Of a DNA stretch of 22,423 nucleotides, positions 1 through 9,600 are shown in pieces. This DNA comes from JAVBOW01 sp031550615. GTDB taxonomy: Bacteria > Bacteroidota > Bacteroidia > Bacteroidales > Rikenellaceae. The DNA lies in NCBI GenBank assembly GCA_031550615.1, contig JAVBOL010000026.1, positions 1 through 22,423 on the forward strand. The letters are read 5' to 3'. Under the pieces are notes generated by a model, which saw only the letters and a list, made by a program, of their open reading frames with translations, was not told the origin of the DNA and did not search any database. Both the position numbers and the translations under genes were made by a program. Every line of letters begins with the position of its first letter. Within the stretch, counting starts at the first letter, position 1.

Positions 1-1262
1 AGGGCGGACTTGGCAGCGTCGGGCGACTCGGCGGCGCGGATCAGTTTGATGATCTCGTCGATATGGTCTAACGCGATCAGCAGCCCTTCGAGGATGTGGG
101 CGCGTTTCTGCGCCGCGGCCAGATCGAAACGCGTGCGGCGCACGACCACCTCGTGGCGGTGGTCGACGAACACGCGGATCATATCCTTGAGGTTGAGCAT
201 CACCGGGCGACCGTCGACAAGCGCGATGTTGTTGACCGCGAAAGAGCTCTGCATCGCGGTGTATTTATAGAGCGTGTTGAGCACCACACTCGCCACGGCG
301 TCGCTTTTGAGGATGATGACCACCCTCATGCCCGAGCGATCGCTCTCGTCGTTGATATATGAGATGCCCTCGATCTTCTTGTCGTTTATCAGCGCGGCGA
401 TCTTCTGGATCATCTCGGCCTTGTTGACCATATAGGGGATCTCGGTGATAACGATGCACTCGCGACCCGAGGCGGTGTGCTCGATCTCGGTGCGGGCGCG
501 CATCACCACGCGGCCACGGCCCGTCTCGAAGGCCTCGCGCACACCTTCATAACCGTAGATTATGCCGCCCGTGGGGAAGTCGGGCGCCTTGACGTATTGC
601 AGCAGGTCGCTGATCTCCACCTCGCGGTTGTCAATATAGGCGCACGTGGCGTCGATCACCTCCGAAAGGTTGTGCGGGGGCATGTTGGTGGCCATACCCA
701 CGGCGATACCCGACGTGCCGTTGACCAGCAGCAGGGGGATGCGCGTGGGCAGCACCTTGGGTTCGAGTATCGTGTCGTCGAAGTTGCCGGTGAAGTCGAC
801 CGTGTCCTTGTCGATGTCCGCCATCACCTCGTCGGCGATCTTGCGCATACGGGCCTCGGTGTAACGCATCGCCGCGGGGCTGTCGCCGTCTATCGAGCCG
901 AAGTTACCCTGGCCGTCGACCAGCTGGTAACGCATGCTCCACTCCTGTGCCAGGCGCACCATCGCGTCGTAGACCGAGCTGTCGCCGTGCGGGTGGAATT
1001 TACCCAGCACGTCACCCACGATACGCGCGCTCTTACGGTGCGGCTTATCCGAGTAGAGGTTCAGCTCGTTGCTCATATCGTATAGGATGCGGCGGTGTAC
1101 CGGTTTGAGGCCGTCGCGCGCATCGGGCAACGCACGAGAAACGATAACCGACATCGAATAGTCGATGTATGCGCTCTTCATCTCCTCCTCGATGTTGATC
1201 TTGATGATACGGCCTTCGGGCGCACCCTCCTGCATCAATTCTTCCTTTACTTCTTCTGACAT
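1..1262 (-). CDS. gyrA: DNA gyrase subunit A (N-terminal 420 codons; runs off left edge)
   Basis: GyrA is the breakage-reunion subunit of gyrase, which introduces negative supercoils with GyrB. The frame is open from the ATG at 1262 to the window edge. It reads MSEEVKEELMQEG, then the hallmark start of the catalytic domain (EEEMKSAYIDYSMSVIVSRALPD without a break, residues 25-47). The quinolone-determining region HPHGDSSVYDAMVRL (from residue 90) keeps the sensitive-type Ser95 and Asp99. The active-site tyrosine is Tyr134 in PAAMRYTEARM. It is GyrA rather than ParC because a separate ParC with a different motif set lies at 10873-13764. The GyrA-box and C-terminal pinwheel would be outside the window. 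It lies 29 bp downstream of a glycosyltransferase gene on the same strand with no terminator between them, so it may be read through or have its own promoter inside that gene. No Shine-Dalgarno is seen; the leader is A-rich. Confidence 0.96.
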   Translation of the reverse strand, partial: MSEEVKEELMQEGAPEGRIIKINIEEEMKSAYIDYSMSVIVSRALPDARDGLKPVHRRILYDMSNELNLYSDKPHRKSARIVGDVLGKFHPHGDSSVYDAMVRLAQEWSMRYQLVDGQGNFGSIDGDSPAAMRYTEARMRKIADEVMADIDKDTVDFTGNFDDTILEPKVLPTRIPLLLVNGTSGIAVGMATNMPPHNLSEVIDATCAYIDNREVEISDLLQYVKAPDFPTGGIIYGYEGVREAFETGRGRVVMRARTEIEHTASGRECIVITEIPYMVNKAEMIQKIAALINDKKIEGISYINDESDRSGMRVVIILKSDAVASVVLNTLYKYTAMQSSFAVNNIALVDGRPVMLNLKDMIRVFVDHRHEVVVRRTRFDLAAAQKRAHILEGLLIALDHIDEIIKLIRAAESPDAAKSA

Positions 1263-1291
1263 ATTTTTTGTTTTCTTACTGCCCCGGCGTT

Positions 1292-2413
1292 TCAGAAACC
1301 GTTCAACTGCTCCTTGAAGCGTGAGGCTATAGCGTTAATTTGAAGTTCGTTGCGTAGATTTTCAAGGCTTTCCACCTGTGCGGCGTACTCGTCATGCGGT
1401 ATTGCGGCGGCCAACTCCCGAAGCTTACCCTCCAACTCTTCCGTCGAGTCGAAAAGGTAGCCCGGACGGCCATATTTCTCAAAGTAGTATTCAAAAAAGT
1501 CGTTGCGCAGCCCCACTATCGGAAGCCCATACCGCACGGCGTCGAAAAACGCCCCGCTCGCGCAAAGCCTGTAATGCTCGTTGGTGTAAAAAAACAGCGA
1601 GTAGCTGCACTTCGCGGCGATCTGATCTATCTGTGCGCGAGAGAGGTTACTGCCCGGCGCGGGATAGACCACGTTATCCGAATCGAGGAAAGCGCCCAAT
1701 TCAGGGTATATTCCGCCCGCGATATAGAACTTAGCGCCCGGCACGCTTTGGCGCACCCTGCGCGCCACGGGAAATATATTCTGCGTGCCCTTGCTTATCG
1801 AACCCACGCCGAACTGTACGAAACCCGCCGGCGCATCTTTCTGTCCGGCAGCGAATTCCGGATAGTGGTAAGGATGGTCGATGGCCACGACCTTGTGCGG
1901 CGAGAGGCGCGGCATATGCTTGAGGAGATTGCGGCGCACCGGCTCTCCCAGCACGATAAAGCGGGTGCGGCGGGAACAGGCGCGCAACGCGAAACGCATC
2001 ATCACCCCCAACTTATGATCAGCCTCGTCCCTTTTGCGGCGCAGGTGTTCCAACTCGCCGTGCAGCACGGCCATAACTTTCGTACTGGGGAACAGCGGGC
2101 GCAACAGCCTCAGGCAGACCCCGCCCACAGGCAGCAGCGAAAGCAGCACCACGCGCGAGGCTTTCCCGCGGCGGGCGAAACGCAGCACGCGGTAAAGTGA
2201 ACCGAGGCGTGAGCCATCCTTGCGCCCTTCGTGCAGGTCGTGCACCTCGATATTGTCGACCGAAGAGAGTGCGCGCAGGTTATCCACCATAGAGCGCTCC
2301 CCCACAAGGCAGATCTCCTCGCCGGGCCACATCATGCGCACCATCTCGACCATGCACGAATTTATCATCTCGTGCACGTTACCGCGATAGTTTATTTCCG
2401 CAATTACGATCAT
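1292..2413 (-). CDS. GT-B type glycosyltransferase (GT4-like), acceptor unknown
   Basis: This is probably a cytoplasmic sugar-nucleotide-dependent glycosyltransferase of about 373 residues. The C-terminal half looks like a GT4-type nucleotide-sugar domain: GVGSISKGTQNIFPVA, then FYIAGG, and near the end a glycine/proline loop (SGAFFDAVRYGLPIVGL) in the place where GT4 enzymes bind the donor. The canonical EX7E pair is not obvious, so donor and acceptor cannot be named. I chose the ATG at 2413 (MIVIAEINYRG), which begins directly at the first beta strand; an in-frame TTG three codons upstream (2422) is the alternative. A TTTG-N19-TATCTTAG promoter lies about 50 bp upstream. It stands alone between the lolA terminator and gyrA, with no sugar or capsule genes beside it, so context gives no substrate. 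Glycosyltransferase: fairly sure; specificity: unknown. Confidence 0.75.
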   Translation of the reverse strand: MIVIAEINYRGNVHEMINSCMVEMVRMMWPGEEICLVGERSMVDNLRALSSVDNIEVHDLHEGRKDGSRLGSLYRVLRFARRGKASRVVLLSLLPVGGVCLRLLRPLFPSTKVMAVLHGELEHLRRKRDEADHKLGVMMRFALRACSRRTRFIVLGEPVRRNLLKHMPRLSPHKVVAIDHPYHYPEFAAGQKDAPAGFVQFGVGSISKGTQNIFPVARRVRQSVPGAKFYIAGGIYPELGAFLDSDNVVYPAPGSNLSRAQIDQIAAKCSYSLFFYTNEHYRLCASGAFFDAVRYGLPIVGLRNDFFEYYFEKYGRPGYLFDSTEELEGKLRELAAAIPHDEYAAQVESLENLRNELQINAIASRFKEQLNGF

Positions 2414-2463
2414 CGTTATCAATAAGTTACCCTACCCGCCATCCACGAGCCGGAATAACTCCG

Positions 2464-2494
2464 CTAAGATAGCGTTTTTTTGCATTACTTCAAA
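2464..2494 (-). promoter_or_regulatory. Bacteroidota-type promoter for the glycosyltransferase gene
   Basis: On the minus strand, TTTG (complement of 2491-2494) is followed after 19 bp by TATCTTAG (complement of 2464-2471). This matches the Bacteroides -33 TTTG / -7 TAnnTTTG consensus except for one base (A for T) and has the expected spacing. The -7 box lies about 50 bp before the ATG at 2413. The -33 element falls inside the A/T run that also serves as the U-tract of the upstream terminator. Confidence 0.6.
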
Positions 2495-2531
2495 AAAACA
2501 GGCCCCCAAATTACGCATCCGGGGGCCTGTT
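2492..2531 (-). terminator. Rho-independent terminator after the lolA-like gene
   Basis: On the minus strand an 11-bp perfect stem AACAGGCCCCC / GGGGGCCTGTT (2521-2531 pairing with 2497-2507) encloses a 13-nt loop and is followed by a run of Ts (complement of 2492-2498). It starts 20 bp after the lolA-like stop codon and closes the long block that begins at plsC. Confidence 0.92.
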
Positions 2532-2550
2532 CCAACGATCGGTCGAAGGA

Positions 2551-3183
2551 CTATCTGAAATCCACCACCTCATAGCCTTTATAGCTGTTCCTGTCGAAGC
2601 GCAGCCCGCCGGCCGGCAACGCCGTGAGGGGCGCGATCTTCACTATCTTAACCTCTACCGTTGCGCTCACCCCGCTCAGGCGGTAAGAGAGCGCAACGGG
2701 CAACCCGCTCTGCGAGTCTATCGACAGGGTCACGCTGCCGACCGGGGTTTTCCCGTCACGGGGGCGTATCTGCACCACTTCGCACTTGCGTCCGGCCACC
2801 TTAGTCTCTCCCGTGTAAGAGTGCGTAAACAGGGCATCGGGAAAACTGAAAATAGCAGTCGGATTGGCCAGCACACCCTGGTCGGCGGGGTCGGCCCTAT
2901 CGACGATCACCTCGCGGTCCGTCGGGTTGACCTCCCAGCGCGTCGCGCCGTCGCCGTAGACCTCACGCCCAGCGACGCTCATCTTATAGCGCTGCCCGGA
3001 CACGCTGCACGCGCCCGTGATCACGGGCGACGAGGGGTCGGGTTGCAGCGAAAATTCGACCGTATATTGCTTCCATGAGGCGATCTGCCCGCCCATTTTA
3101 TCCAGCAGCGCACGGCTGCGGTCGTCGGCATGCGCCGCGGCGCACACAAAGCAGAGGGCTATTATAGCAAGTATTTTTTTCAT
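2551..3183 (-). CDS. LolA-like outer-membrane lipoprotein carrier / sorting protein
   Basis: This is a small exported protein of about 210 residues. With the start at 3183 it begins MKKILAIIALCFVCAAAHA, a clean signal peptide with an AHA cleavage site and no lipobox, so a soluble periplasmic product is expected. The mature part is rich in beta strands (YTVEFSLQ, SVTLSIDSQSGLPVALSYRL, GLRFDRNSYKGYEVVDFR), as in the LolA/LolB/VioE half-barrel that carries lipoproteins from the inner to the outer membrane. In-frame ATGs at 3189 and 3231 exist, but the latter would put a 16-residue hydrophilic stretch before the signal peptide. It follows ftsK by 58 bp on the same strand, a neighbourhood common in Bacteroidota, and is closed by a strong terminator. 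The LolA assignment rests on size, signal peptide, strand pattern and position, not on a unique motif. Confidence 0.8.
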   Translation of the reverse strand: MKKILAIIALCFVCAAAHADDRSRALLDKMGGQIASWKQYTVEFSLQPDPSSPVITGACSVSGQRYKMSVAGREVYGDGATRWEVNPTDREVIVDRADPADQGVLANPTAIFSFPDALFTHSYTGETKVAGRKCEVVQIRPRDGKTPVGSVTLSIDSQSGLPVALSYRLSGVSATVEVKIVKIAPLTALPAGGLRFDRNSYKGYEVVDFR

Positions 3184-3241
3184 CGTCATCGATTTAGGGA
3201 TAAGATGCGCCGCCGGGACGCAACGTTGCACGCGGATGGCG

Positions 3242-5833
3242 CTAAAAGCTGTTGAGCAGCTGTTCGAGGGTGTTTATATCCTGGATAAGCACCTCGCGGG
3301 GCTTACTGCCCGAGGCCGCACCGACTATTCCCGCGCCCTCTATCTGGTCCATTATGCGTCCCGCGCGGTTGTAGCCTATCGCGAAACGGCGCTGTATGGC
3401 CGAGGTCGACCCCTGCTGGTTGCTCACCACGAAACGCGCCACCTCGGCGAACATCGGGTCGATATTGTCCATATCCACATTCTTGCCCGCCTCGCCCTCG
3501 GGGACGTATTCGGGCAGCTCGTACGGCGCGGCATAGCCCCTCTGGGAGCCTATGAACTCGGTTATGCGCTCGATCTCGGGGGTGTCGATAAACGCGCACT
3601 GCACGCGCGTGAGATCCGAGCCGGTCGAGATAAGCATGTCGCCGCGCCCGATCAGCTGGTTGGCGCCCGGCATGTCGATAATGGTGCGTGAGTCTATCAT
3701 GGAGCTCACGCGGAAAGCGATCCTCGCCGGGAAGTTGGCCTTGATAACCCCCGTGATGATGTTGGTGGTCGGGCGCTGCGTGGCGATAACCAGGTGGATG
3801 CCCACCGCGCGCGCCAACTGCGCGATACGCGCTATGGGGGTTTCGATCTCGCGCCCCGCAGTCATTATCATGTCGGCGAACTCGTCGATAACGACCACGA
3901 TATAAGGCAGGTAGCGATGCCCCTTGTTGGGATTGAGCTTGCGCGAGGTGAATTTCTCGTTATACTCCTTCACGTGGCGCACCTCGGCCTTGCGCAGCAG
4001 GTCGTAGCGCGTGTCCATCTCAACGCAGAGCGAATTGAGCGTGTAAATCACTTTCTGCGTGTCGGTGATGATCGCCTCGTCCTCGCCGGGGATCATTGCC
4101 AGGAAGTGTTTTTCCAGCTTCTTGTAAAGCGTCAACTCGACCTTTTTGGGGTCGACCAGCACGAATTTCATCTCGGCAGGGTGCTTCTTATAGAGCAGCG
4201 AGGTGATTATAGCGTTCAGTCCCACCGACTTGCCCTGTCCGGTAGCTCCCGCCACCAGCAGGTGGGGCATCTTGGCCAGGTCGATCACGAACGTCTCGTT
4301 CTGGATCGTCCGACCGAGCACCACAGGCAGGTCGAAGGTCGATTCCTGGAATTTCTGCGCCCTGACGACCGAGTACATCGACACCACCTCCTTGTCCTTG
4401 TTGGGCACTTCGATGCCTATGGTGCCTTTCCCCGGCATGGGGGCGATTATACGGATGCCTAAAGCCGAAAGGCTCAGGGCTATGTCGTCCTCAAGGTTCT
4501 TGATCTTGGAAATGCGCACCCCGGGGGCGGGGATTATCTCGTAGAGGGTAACCGTAGGGCCTACGGTCGCCTTGACCGGGCCTCCGATGCCTATGCCGAA
4601 GTTCTTGAGCGTATCGACGATGCGGCGGTTGTTCTCGCGCAGCTCCTCCTCGGTAACCTGCACCTCGACGCGGTGGTCCTCCAGTATCTCGACCGGGGGA
4701 CGCTGATATTTCGAGAGTTCCAGTGTCGGGTCGTATGCAGTCTGGTCTATATCCTCCTCGTCCAGCGTGGCGTCGTTATGTTCCGATTGCAGCACCTCCG
4801 TGCCTTCCGCCGTGCCGTCCGATAGGGTCACTCCACCCGCGCCCAGCACACCGGCGGATTCGTAGTCGCGCTCGACGACCTCGAAAGAGCCGTCCGAAGC
4901 GGCGTGCGCCGAAACGACCGCGAACTCACCGTCTTTCGCAGGTTCCACGACCGCCGGCTCCTCCCCGCGCGTCATATCGACCACCATGAAGTCCTCGCCG
5001 TCGGTAATTATCTGTTCTTCCGTGGGACGCGCGACCTCAAATTCCGACGCAGGTTCGGGCTGTTCCCACACCTCTATCTGCTCCGGCTCCGCCTGGGGTG
5101 CGACGCCCTCCGGCTCCCAGACTGGCTGTTCACCCCCCCTGGCCGTGCGGTGCACCACGCTGCCGACAAGGCTTGCGGTTTGCTGCCCTACGGCTTCGCC
5201 CACCTTGACGCCGCCTTCGACGATGCCCTTGCCCACTTTATTCACGAAAAGGATCGTGCTGCGCGTGATGTAGACGCCAAGCAGCACGGCTGCGCAAACC
5301 AGCAGCAGCAACGTACCCGCCCAACCGATCAGCGAAGTGAGCCAGCGCGCGACGATGATGCCGTGCATGCCGCCCAGCCCCGAGCCGAAAACGTCCCAGC
5401 GGGTGTCAAAAAAGAAGCCCATCATCAGTGAGCCTATGATCATCGTCATCAGCGATATACGCACCGAGCGGCGCAACACCGCCGGGCGGAAGCGCATCAC
5501 CCTGAGGGCAAGCACCATGATAACCGCAGGAATGGATACGGCAAAGAACCCGAACCACTCACCGACCAGAAGATCTGCCAGCCACGCGCCGAGTTTCCCA
5601 GCGTTGTTGAGCACCGTTCCCGAGTTGGCTCCCCACAGGTTGCCACCGCGCACCACGCTCTGGTCGGCCTGCCAGTTGAAGAAATACGAAACTATGGAAA
5701 CGAGCGCGAAAAGCCCGAGGAAAAGCACCACGAAACCGTAAGCCCACCGTTGGCTGTCGGTCAGGCCGCGGTGCTGCCCGGCCTGGGTTTTCGGGGCCGC
5801 GCTTCGTGTTTCACTATCTTTTTTGAGAGCCAT
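3242..5833 (-). CDS. ftsK: DNA translocase FtsK
   Basis: FtsK is a membrane-anchored, hexameric, ATP-driven DNA pump at the division septum that clears chromosome ends and supports dimer resolution. The 863-residue product has four membrane segments (about 31-52, 92-112, 125-142 and 165-190). An acidic, low-complexity linker (about 235-370) follows, then the alpha/beta motor with Walker A GATGQGKS (529-536) and Walker B VVVIDEFAD (about 646-654). ATQRPTTNIITG (684-695) and the C-terminal gamma winged helix (about 790-850, SAIQRRFAIGYNRAGRIMDQ) complete it. The gamma domain reads orienting sequences and activates XerCD. It starts at the ATG at 5833, 24 bp after murI, and is complete. It shares this gene block with parE and parC; in E. 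coli FtsK contacts topoisomerase IV, so the co-location is functionally sensible. Confidence 0.97.
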   Translation of the reverse strand: MALKKDSETRSAAPKTQAGQHRGLTDSQRWAYGFVVLFLGLFALVSIVSYFFNWQADQSVVRGGNLWGANSGTVLNNAGKLGAWLADLLVGEWFGFFAVSIPAVIMVLALRVMRFRPAVLRRSVRISLMTMIIGSLMMGFFFDTRWDVFGSGLGGMHGIIVARWLTSLIGWAGTLLLLVCAAVLLGVYITRSTILFVNKVGKGIVEGGVKVGEAVGQQTASLVGSVVHRTARGGEQPVWEPEGVAPQAEPEQIEVWEQPEPASEFEVARPTEEQIITDGEDFMVVDMTRGEEPAVVEPAKDGEFAVVSAHAASDGSFEVVERDYESAGVLGAGGVTLSDGTAEGTEVLQSEHNDATLDEEDIDQTAYDPTLELSKYQRPPVEILEDHRVEVQVTEEELRENNRRIVDTLKNFGIGIGGPVKATVGPTVTLYEIIPAPGVRISKIKNLEDDIALSLSALGIRIIAPMPGKGTIGIEVPNKDKEVVSMYSVVRAQKFQESTFDLPVVLGRTIQNETFVIDLAKMPHLLVAGATGQGKSVGLNAIITSLLYKKHPAEMKFVLVDPKKVELTLYKKLEKHFLAMIPGEDEAIITDTQKVIYTLNSLCVEMDTRYDLLRKAEVRHVKEYNEKFTSRKLNPNKGHRYLPYIVVVIDEFADMIMTAGREIETPIARIAQLARAVGIHLVIATQRPTTNIITGVIKANFPARIAFRVSSMIDSRTIIDMPGANQLIGRGDMLISTGSDLTRVQCAFIDTPEIERITEFIGSQRGYAAPYELPEYVPEGEAGKNVDMDNIDPMFAEVARFVVSNQQGSTSAIQRRFAIGYNRAGRIMDQIEGAGIVGAASGSKPREVLIQDINTLEQLLNSF

Positions 5834-5857
5834 ATCGGTCGTAAAGGTAACACATTT

Positions 5858-6655
5858 CTACAAAATCGTCTGCCACTTCTCGCGGGCTTTCGCTTCCAGG
5901 CGTGCCAGGTAGCCGGCATCGCCCGCCGTATAAAATTCATACCGTGGCACGTTGTCCGCCCCGGCCAGCGCATCGCCGCGCGAGAGCAGGTCGGCGACGC
6001 GGCGCGCGACGGCAGGTGCGGGGTCGATGATCTGCACGTCCGCCCCGGGCACGCACTGAGCGATCACGCGGCGCATAGCCCCCTCGAGGAACGGGTAGTG
6101 GGTGCATCCCAGCACTATGCGGTCCGCTCCTTCGAGCAACATGGGTTCGAGCGCCCTGCGCACGGTCTGTTCGGCCTCGGGGGTGTCCTCCAGGCCCCTT
6201 TCGACCAGTTCGACGAACCCCTCGCCCACGGCGTCCAGGATCGTCACTCCCTCGCCCCATTTCGCGGCGGTGTCGTGGTAGAGCCCCCCGGAGAGGGTTG
6301 CTGCCGTAGCCAGGATGCCTATCACGCCCGTGCGGGTCGAGAGAGCTGCGGGCTTGACCGCCGGCTCCATACCCACGATGGGCACGTCGTACGCCTCCCG
6401 CAGGTTGTTTATTGCCGCGGCGGTAGCCGCGTTGCACGCCACCACGAGCATCTTGGCGCCCTTTTCGCGGATCAACATCCGCGCCGCGGCGTCAACGTAG
6501 CCGTTGACCTCGGCGTGCGGTTTGGGCCCGTAAGGGCAATTCGCCCCGTCGCCGAAATAAAACAGCGACTCATGCGGCAACAGCCGTCTGATCTCGCGCC
6601 AGACGGAAAGCCCGCCCAGCCCCGAGTCGAAAACAGCTATCGGCGCGTCGTTCAT
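5858..6655 (-). CDS. murI: Glutamate racemase
   Basis: MurI converts L-glutamate to the D-glutamate used in peptidoglycan stem peptides. The 265-residue protein has the usual length and the two-domain Asp/Glu racemase signature. The N-terminal DSGLGG (10-15) supplies the conserved Asp/Ser. The two catalytic cysteines are Cys74 in VVACNAATA and Cys184 in LGCTHYPFL. The FGDGANCPYGPKP segment (34-46) is the second conserved patch. The residue after Cys-Asn is Ala76, where many MurI proteins have Thr (CNTA); both cysteines are intact, so activity is expected. The start ATG is 3 bp after the purL stop codon and ftsK follows 24 bp later, so translation is probably coupled within the parE-lolA block. 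Confidence 0.95.
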   Translation of the reverse strand: MNDAPIAVFDSGLGGLSVWREIRRLLPHESLFYFGDGANCPYGPKPHAEVNGYVDAAARMLIREKGAKMLVVACNAATAAAINNLREAYDVPIVGMEPAVKPAALSTRTGVIGILATAATLSGGLYHDTAAKWGEGVTILDAVGEGFVELVERGLEDTPEAEQTVRRALEPMLLEGADRIVLGCTHYPFLEGAMRRVIAQCVPGADVQIIDPAPAVARRVADLLSRGDALAGADNVPRYEFYTAGDAGYLARLEAKAREKWQTIL

Positions 6656-6658
6656 AGT

Positions 6659-9600
6659 CTATCGTTTGTTGGCTTCCATCCATTTACGGGCGTTCACGAA
6701 CGCCTCGATCCAGGGCGAAACCTCGTCCGCACGCCTCTCCCAGGGGTAATAGGCCCAGTTCCAGGGACGCAACGAGCGCTCCAGGTGGGGCATCATCGCC
6801 AGGTGGCGGCCATCGTCCGAGCAGATGCCAGCGGCGTTAAGGTCGCTGCCGTTGGGGTTGGCCGGATACTGGTCGTAACCCCACGTCAGGGCCACATTAT
6901 AGCGCGACGCGTCGAGCGGCAATGAGAAACGCCCCTCGCCGTGCGCCGACCATATACCCAGTTTGCTGCCAGCCATGGGCGAGAGCATCACGGAGGGCGA
7001 TCTCTGCACCTCGACGCTCGTGAACACACACTCGAATTTGCCGCTGCGGTTGTGCAGCATGCGGGGTTGCTCTTCGTGCGAGGGGTTCACAAGACCCAGC
7101 TCGACCATCAGCTGGCAACCGTTGCACACGCCCAGAGAGAGGGTGTCTGGGCGCGCGTAGAAATTATCCAACGCCCTTTTAGCCTTGTCGTTATAGAGGA
7201 AAGCGCCCGCCCAGCCCTTGGCCGAGTTGAGCACGTCCGAATTCGAGAAACCGCCCACGAAGACGATCATCTGCACGTCCTCCAACGTTTCGCGGCCACT
7301 CACCAGGTCGGTCATGTGCACGTCCTTGACGTCCATTCCGGCCAGGTACATGCTCCACGCCATTTCGCGTTCGCTGTTGCTGCCTTTTTCGCGGATCACG
7401 GCAGCCTTTACGCCGGTGCGGGTGCGGCGCGAGGCGTCGAGGCCGTATTTCGACAACAGGCCGTTGAAACCTTCCGGGAAGGCGTATTCGAGCGGCTGTT
7501 GCTTGTAATTCAGAAAGCGCTGCGAGGCGCACTCCGTACCGCTCTGGCGGCGGTCGAGCAGGTAGGAGCTCTTATACCATGCGTCGCGCATCCCGTCCAG
7601 GGGCAGGTCGAATTCCACGCCGGCGTTGCTTACAGAGAAGCGGCGCTCGGCGTTCACATCGCCGATCACGTAGCCCTCCAGGCCCTCGAATTGCAGCCAT
7701 TCGCACACATCCACGCCGCTCTCGACCTGCAGTACCACCGCCGGGCGCTCACTGAAGAGCACCTTGACGATATCCTTCTCGCCCAGCGCGTCGAGGTTCA
7801 CGGCCACGCCGCTGTGGTTGTCGGCGAAGCACATCTCCAACAGGGTGGTTATCAGGCCACCGCCCGACACGTCGTGCCCGGCCAACACTTTGCCGTCCTT
7901 AATGAGCCTCTGCACCGCCTCGAAAGCCGCGGCGAAACGCTCGGCGTCTTTAACTCGCGGCACTTCGCGGCCCACCTTGCCTACAGCCTGTGCGAAAGCG
8001 CTGCCGCCCAGGGCGAAAGCGCCGCCGGCCATGTCGACATAGACCAGTTGGCTGCGCACGGGCTTCAGGGCGGCGGTCACACACGCCGACACGTTAGACA
8101 CCTCGGCGCTCGAAGTGATTATCACCGTGCCGGGCGAAAGCACACGCTTGCCATCGGGGTATTTCTGTGTCATCGAGAGCGAGTCCTTGCCCGTGGGTAT
8201 GTTGATACCCAGCGCGATGGAGAAATCACTTGCCGCCTGTACCGCGTCGTAGAGGCGCGCATCCTCGCCCACGTTGCGGCACGGCCACATCCAGTTGGCG
8301 CTCAGCGATATACCTTTCAGCCCGTGTTCGAGCGGAGCGAAAACGATATTTGTCAGCGACTCGGCGATAGCCAACTCCGATCCCGCCGCGGCGTCGGCCA
8401 TAGCGGCCACGGGGGCGTGCCCGAGCGCTGTGGCGATACCCTTTTCGCCCTGGTAGTCGAGAGCCACCACAGCGCAGTCGTTCATCGGCAGTTGCACCGC
8501 CCCGGCGGTCTGCTGCATGGCCACGCGGCCAGTTACGCAACGGTCCACCTTGTTGACCAGCCAGTCTTTACATGCCACGCCTTCGAGTTGCAGCACGGTT
8601 TCTATATAGCTCACCACTTTCGAGGCGTCATATTCCACCTCGGTGAATGCGGCGTTGTGGTGTTCGTCGCGCATCACCGTGCGGGGGGCCTTTCCGAACA
8701 TATATTCCAGCGGCCAGTCTATGGGTTTTTCGCCCGTGCGGTTGTCCACGAAGGTGAACCGCCCGTCACCTGTCGCCTCGCCGATGGTGTACATCGGGGC
8801 GCGTTCGCGGTCGGCTATGCGCTTGAGGTGCTCCACGTCGGCCTGGTCGACGACCATGCCCATGCGCTCCTGCGACTCGTTGCCCACGATCTCGCGCGCC
8901 GAGAGGGTCGGGTCGCCCACCGGCAGGTTCTCCATGTCGATGCGTCCGCCAGTGGCCTCGACCAACTCGCTCAGGCAGTTCAGGTGGCCGCCCGCACCAT
9001 GGTCGTGGATCGAAACTATCGGGTTGCGGTCCTCCTCCGAAATGGCGCGTATGGCGTTGTAGACCCTCTTTTGCATCTCGGGGTTACTGCGCTGCACGGC
9101 GTTGAGCTCGATAGCGCCCACGTAATGGCCGGTCTCGACGCTCGAAACGGCGCCGCCGCCCATGCCGATGCGGTAGTTGTCACCACCCATCAGCACCACT
9201 TTGTCGCCCTTCGAAGGCTCATCCTTCAGGCTGTCGACCTTCTTGCCGTAGCCTACCCCGCCGGCCTGCATTATCACCTTGTCATAGCCGTAATTCACGC
9301 CGCCCTCGGAGTGCTCGAAGGTCAGCAGGCTGCCGCAGATGAGCGGCTGGCCGAATTTATTGCCGAAGTCAGACGCGCCGTTAGACGCTTTGATGAGTAT
9401 ATCCTCGGGAGTCTGATAAAGCCACTCCCGCTCCTCCATACCCTTTTCCCAACTGCGCGCGCCGTCCAGTCGGGGATAAGAGGTCATATAGACCGCCGTA
9501 CCCGCCATGGGGAACGCTCCCTTGCCGCCCGCGATGCGATCGCGTATCTCGCCGCCCGTGCCTGTCGCCGCGCCGTTGAAAGGCTCGACCGTAGTGGGGA

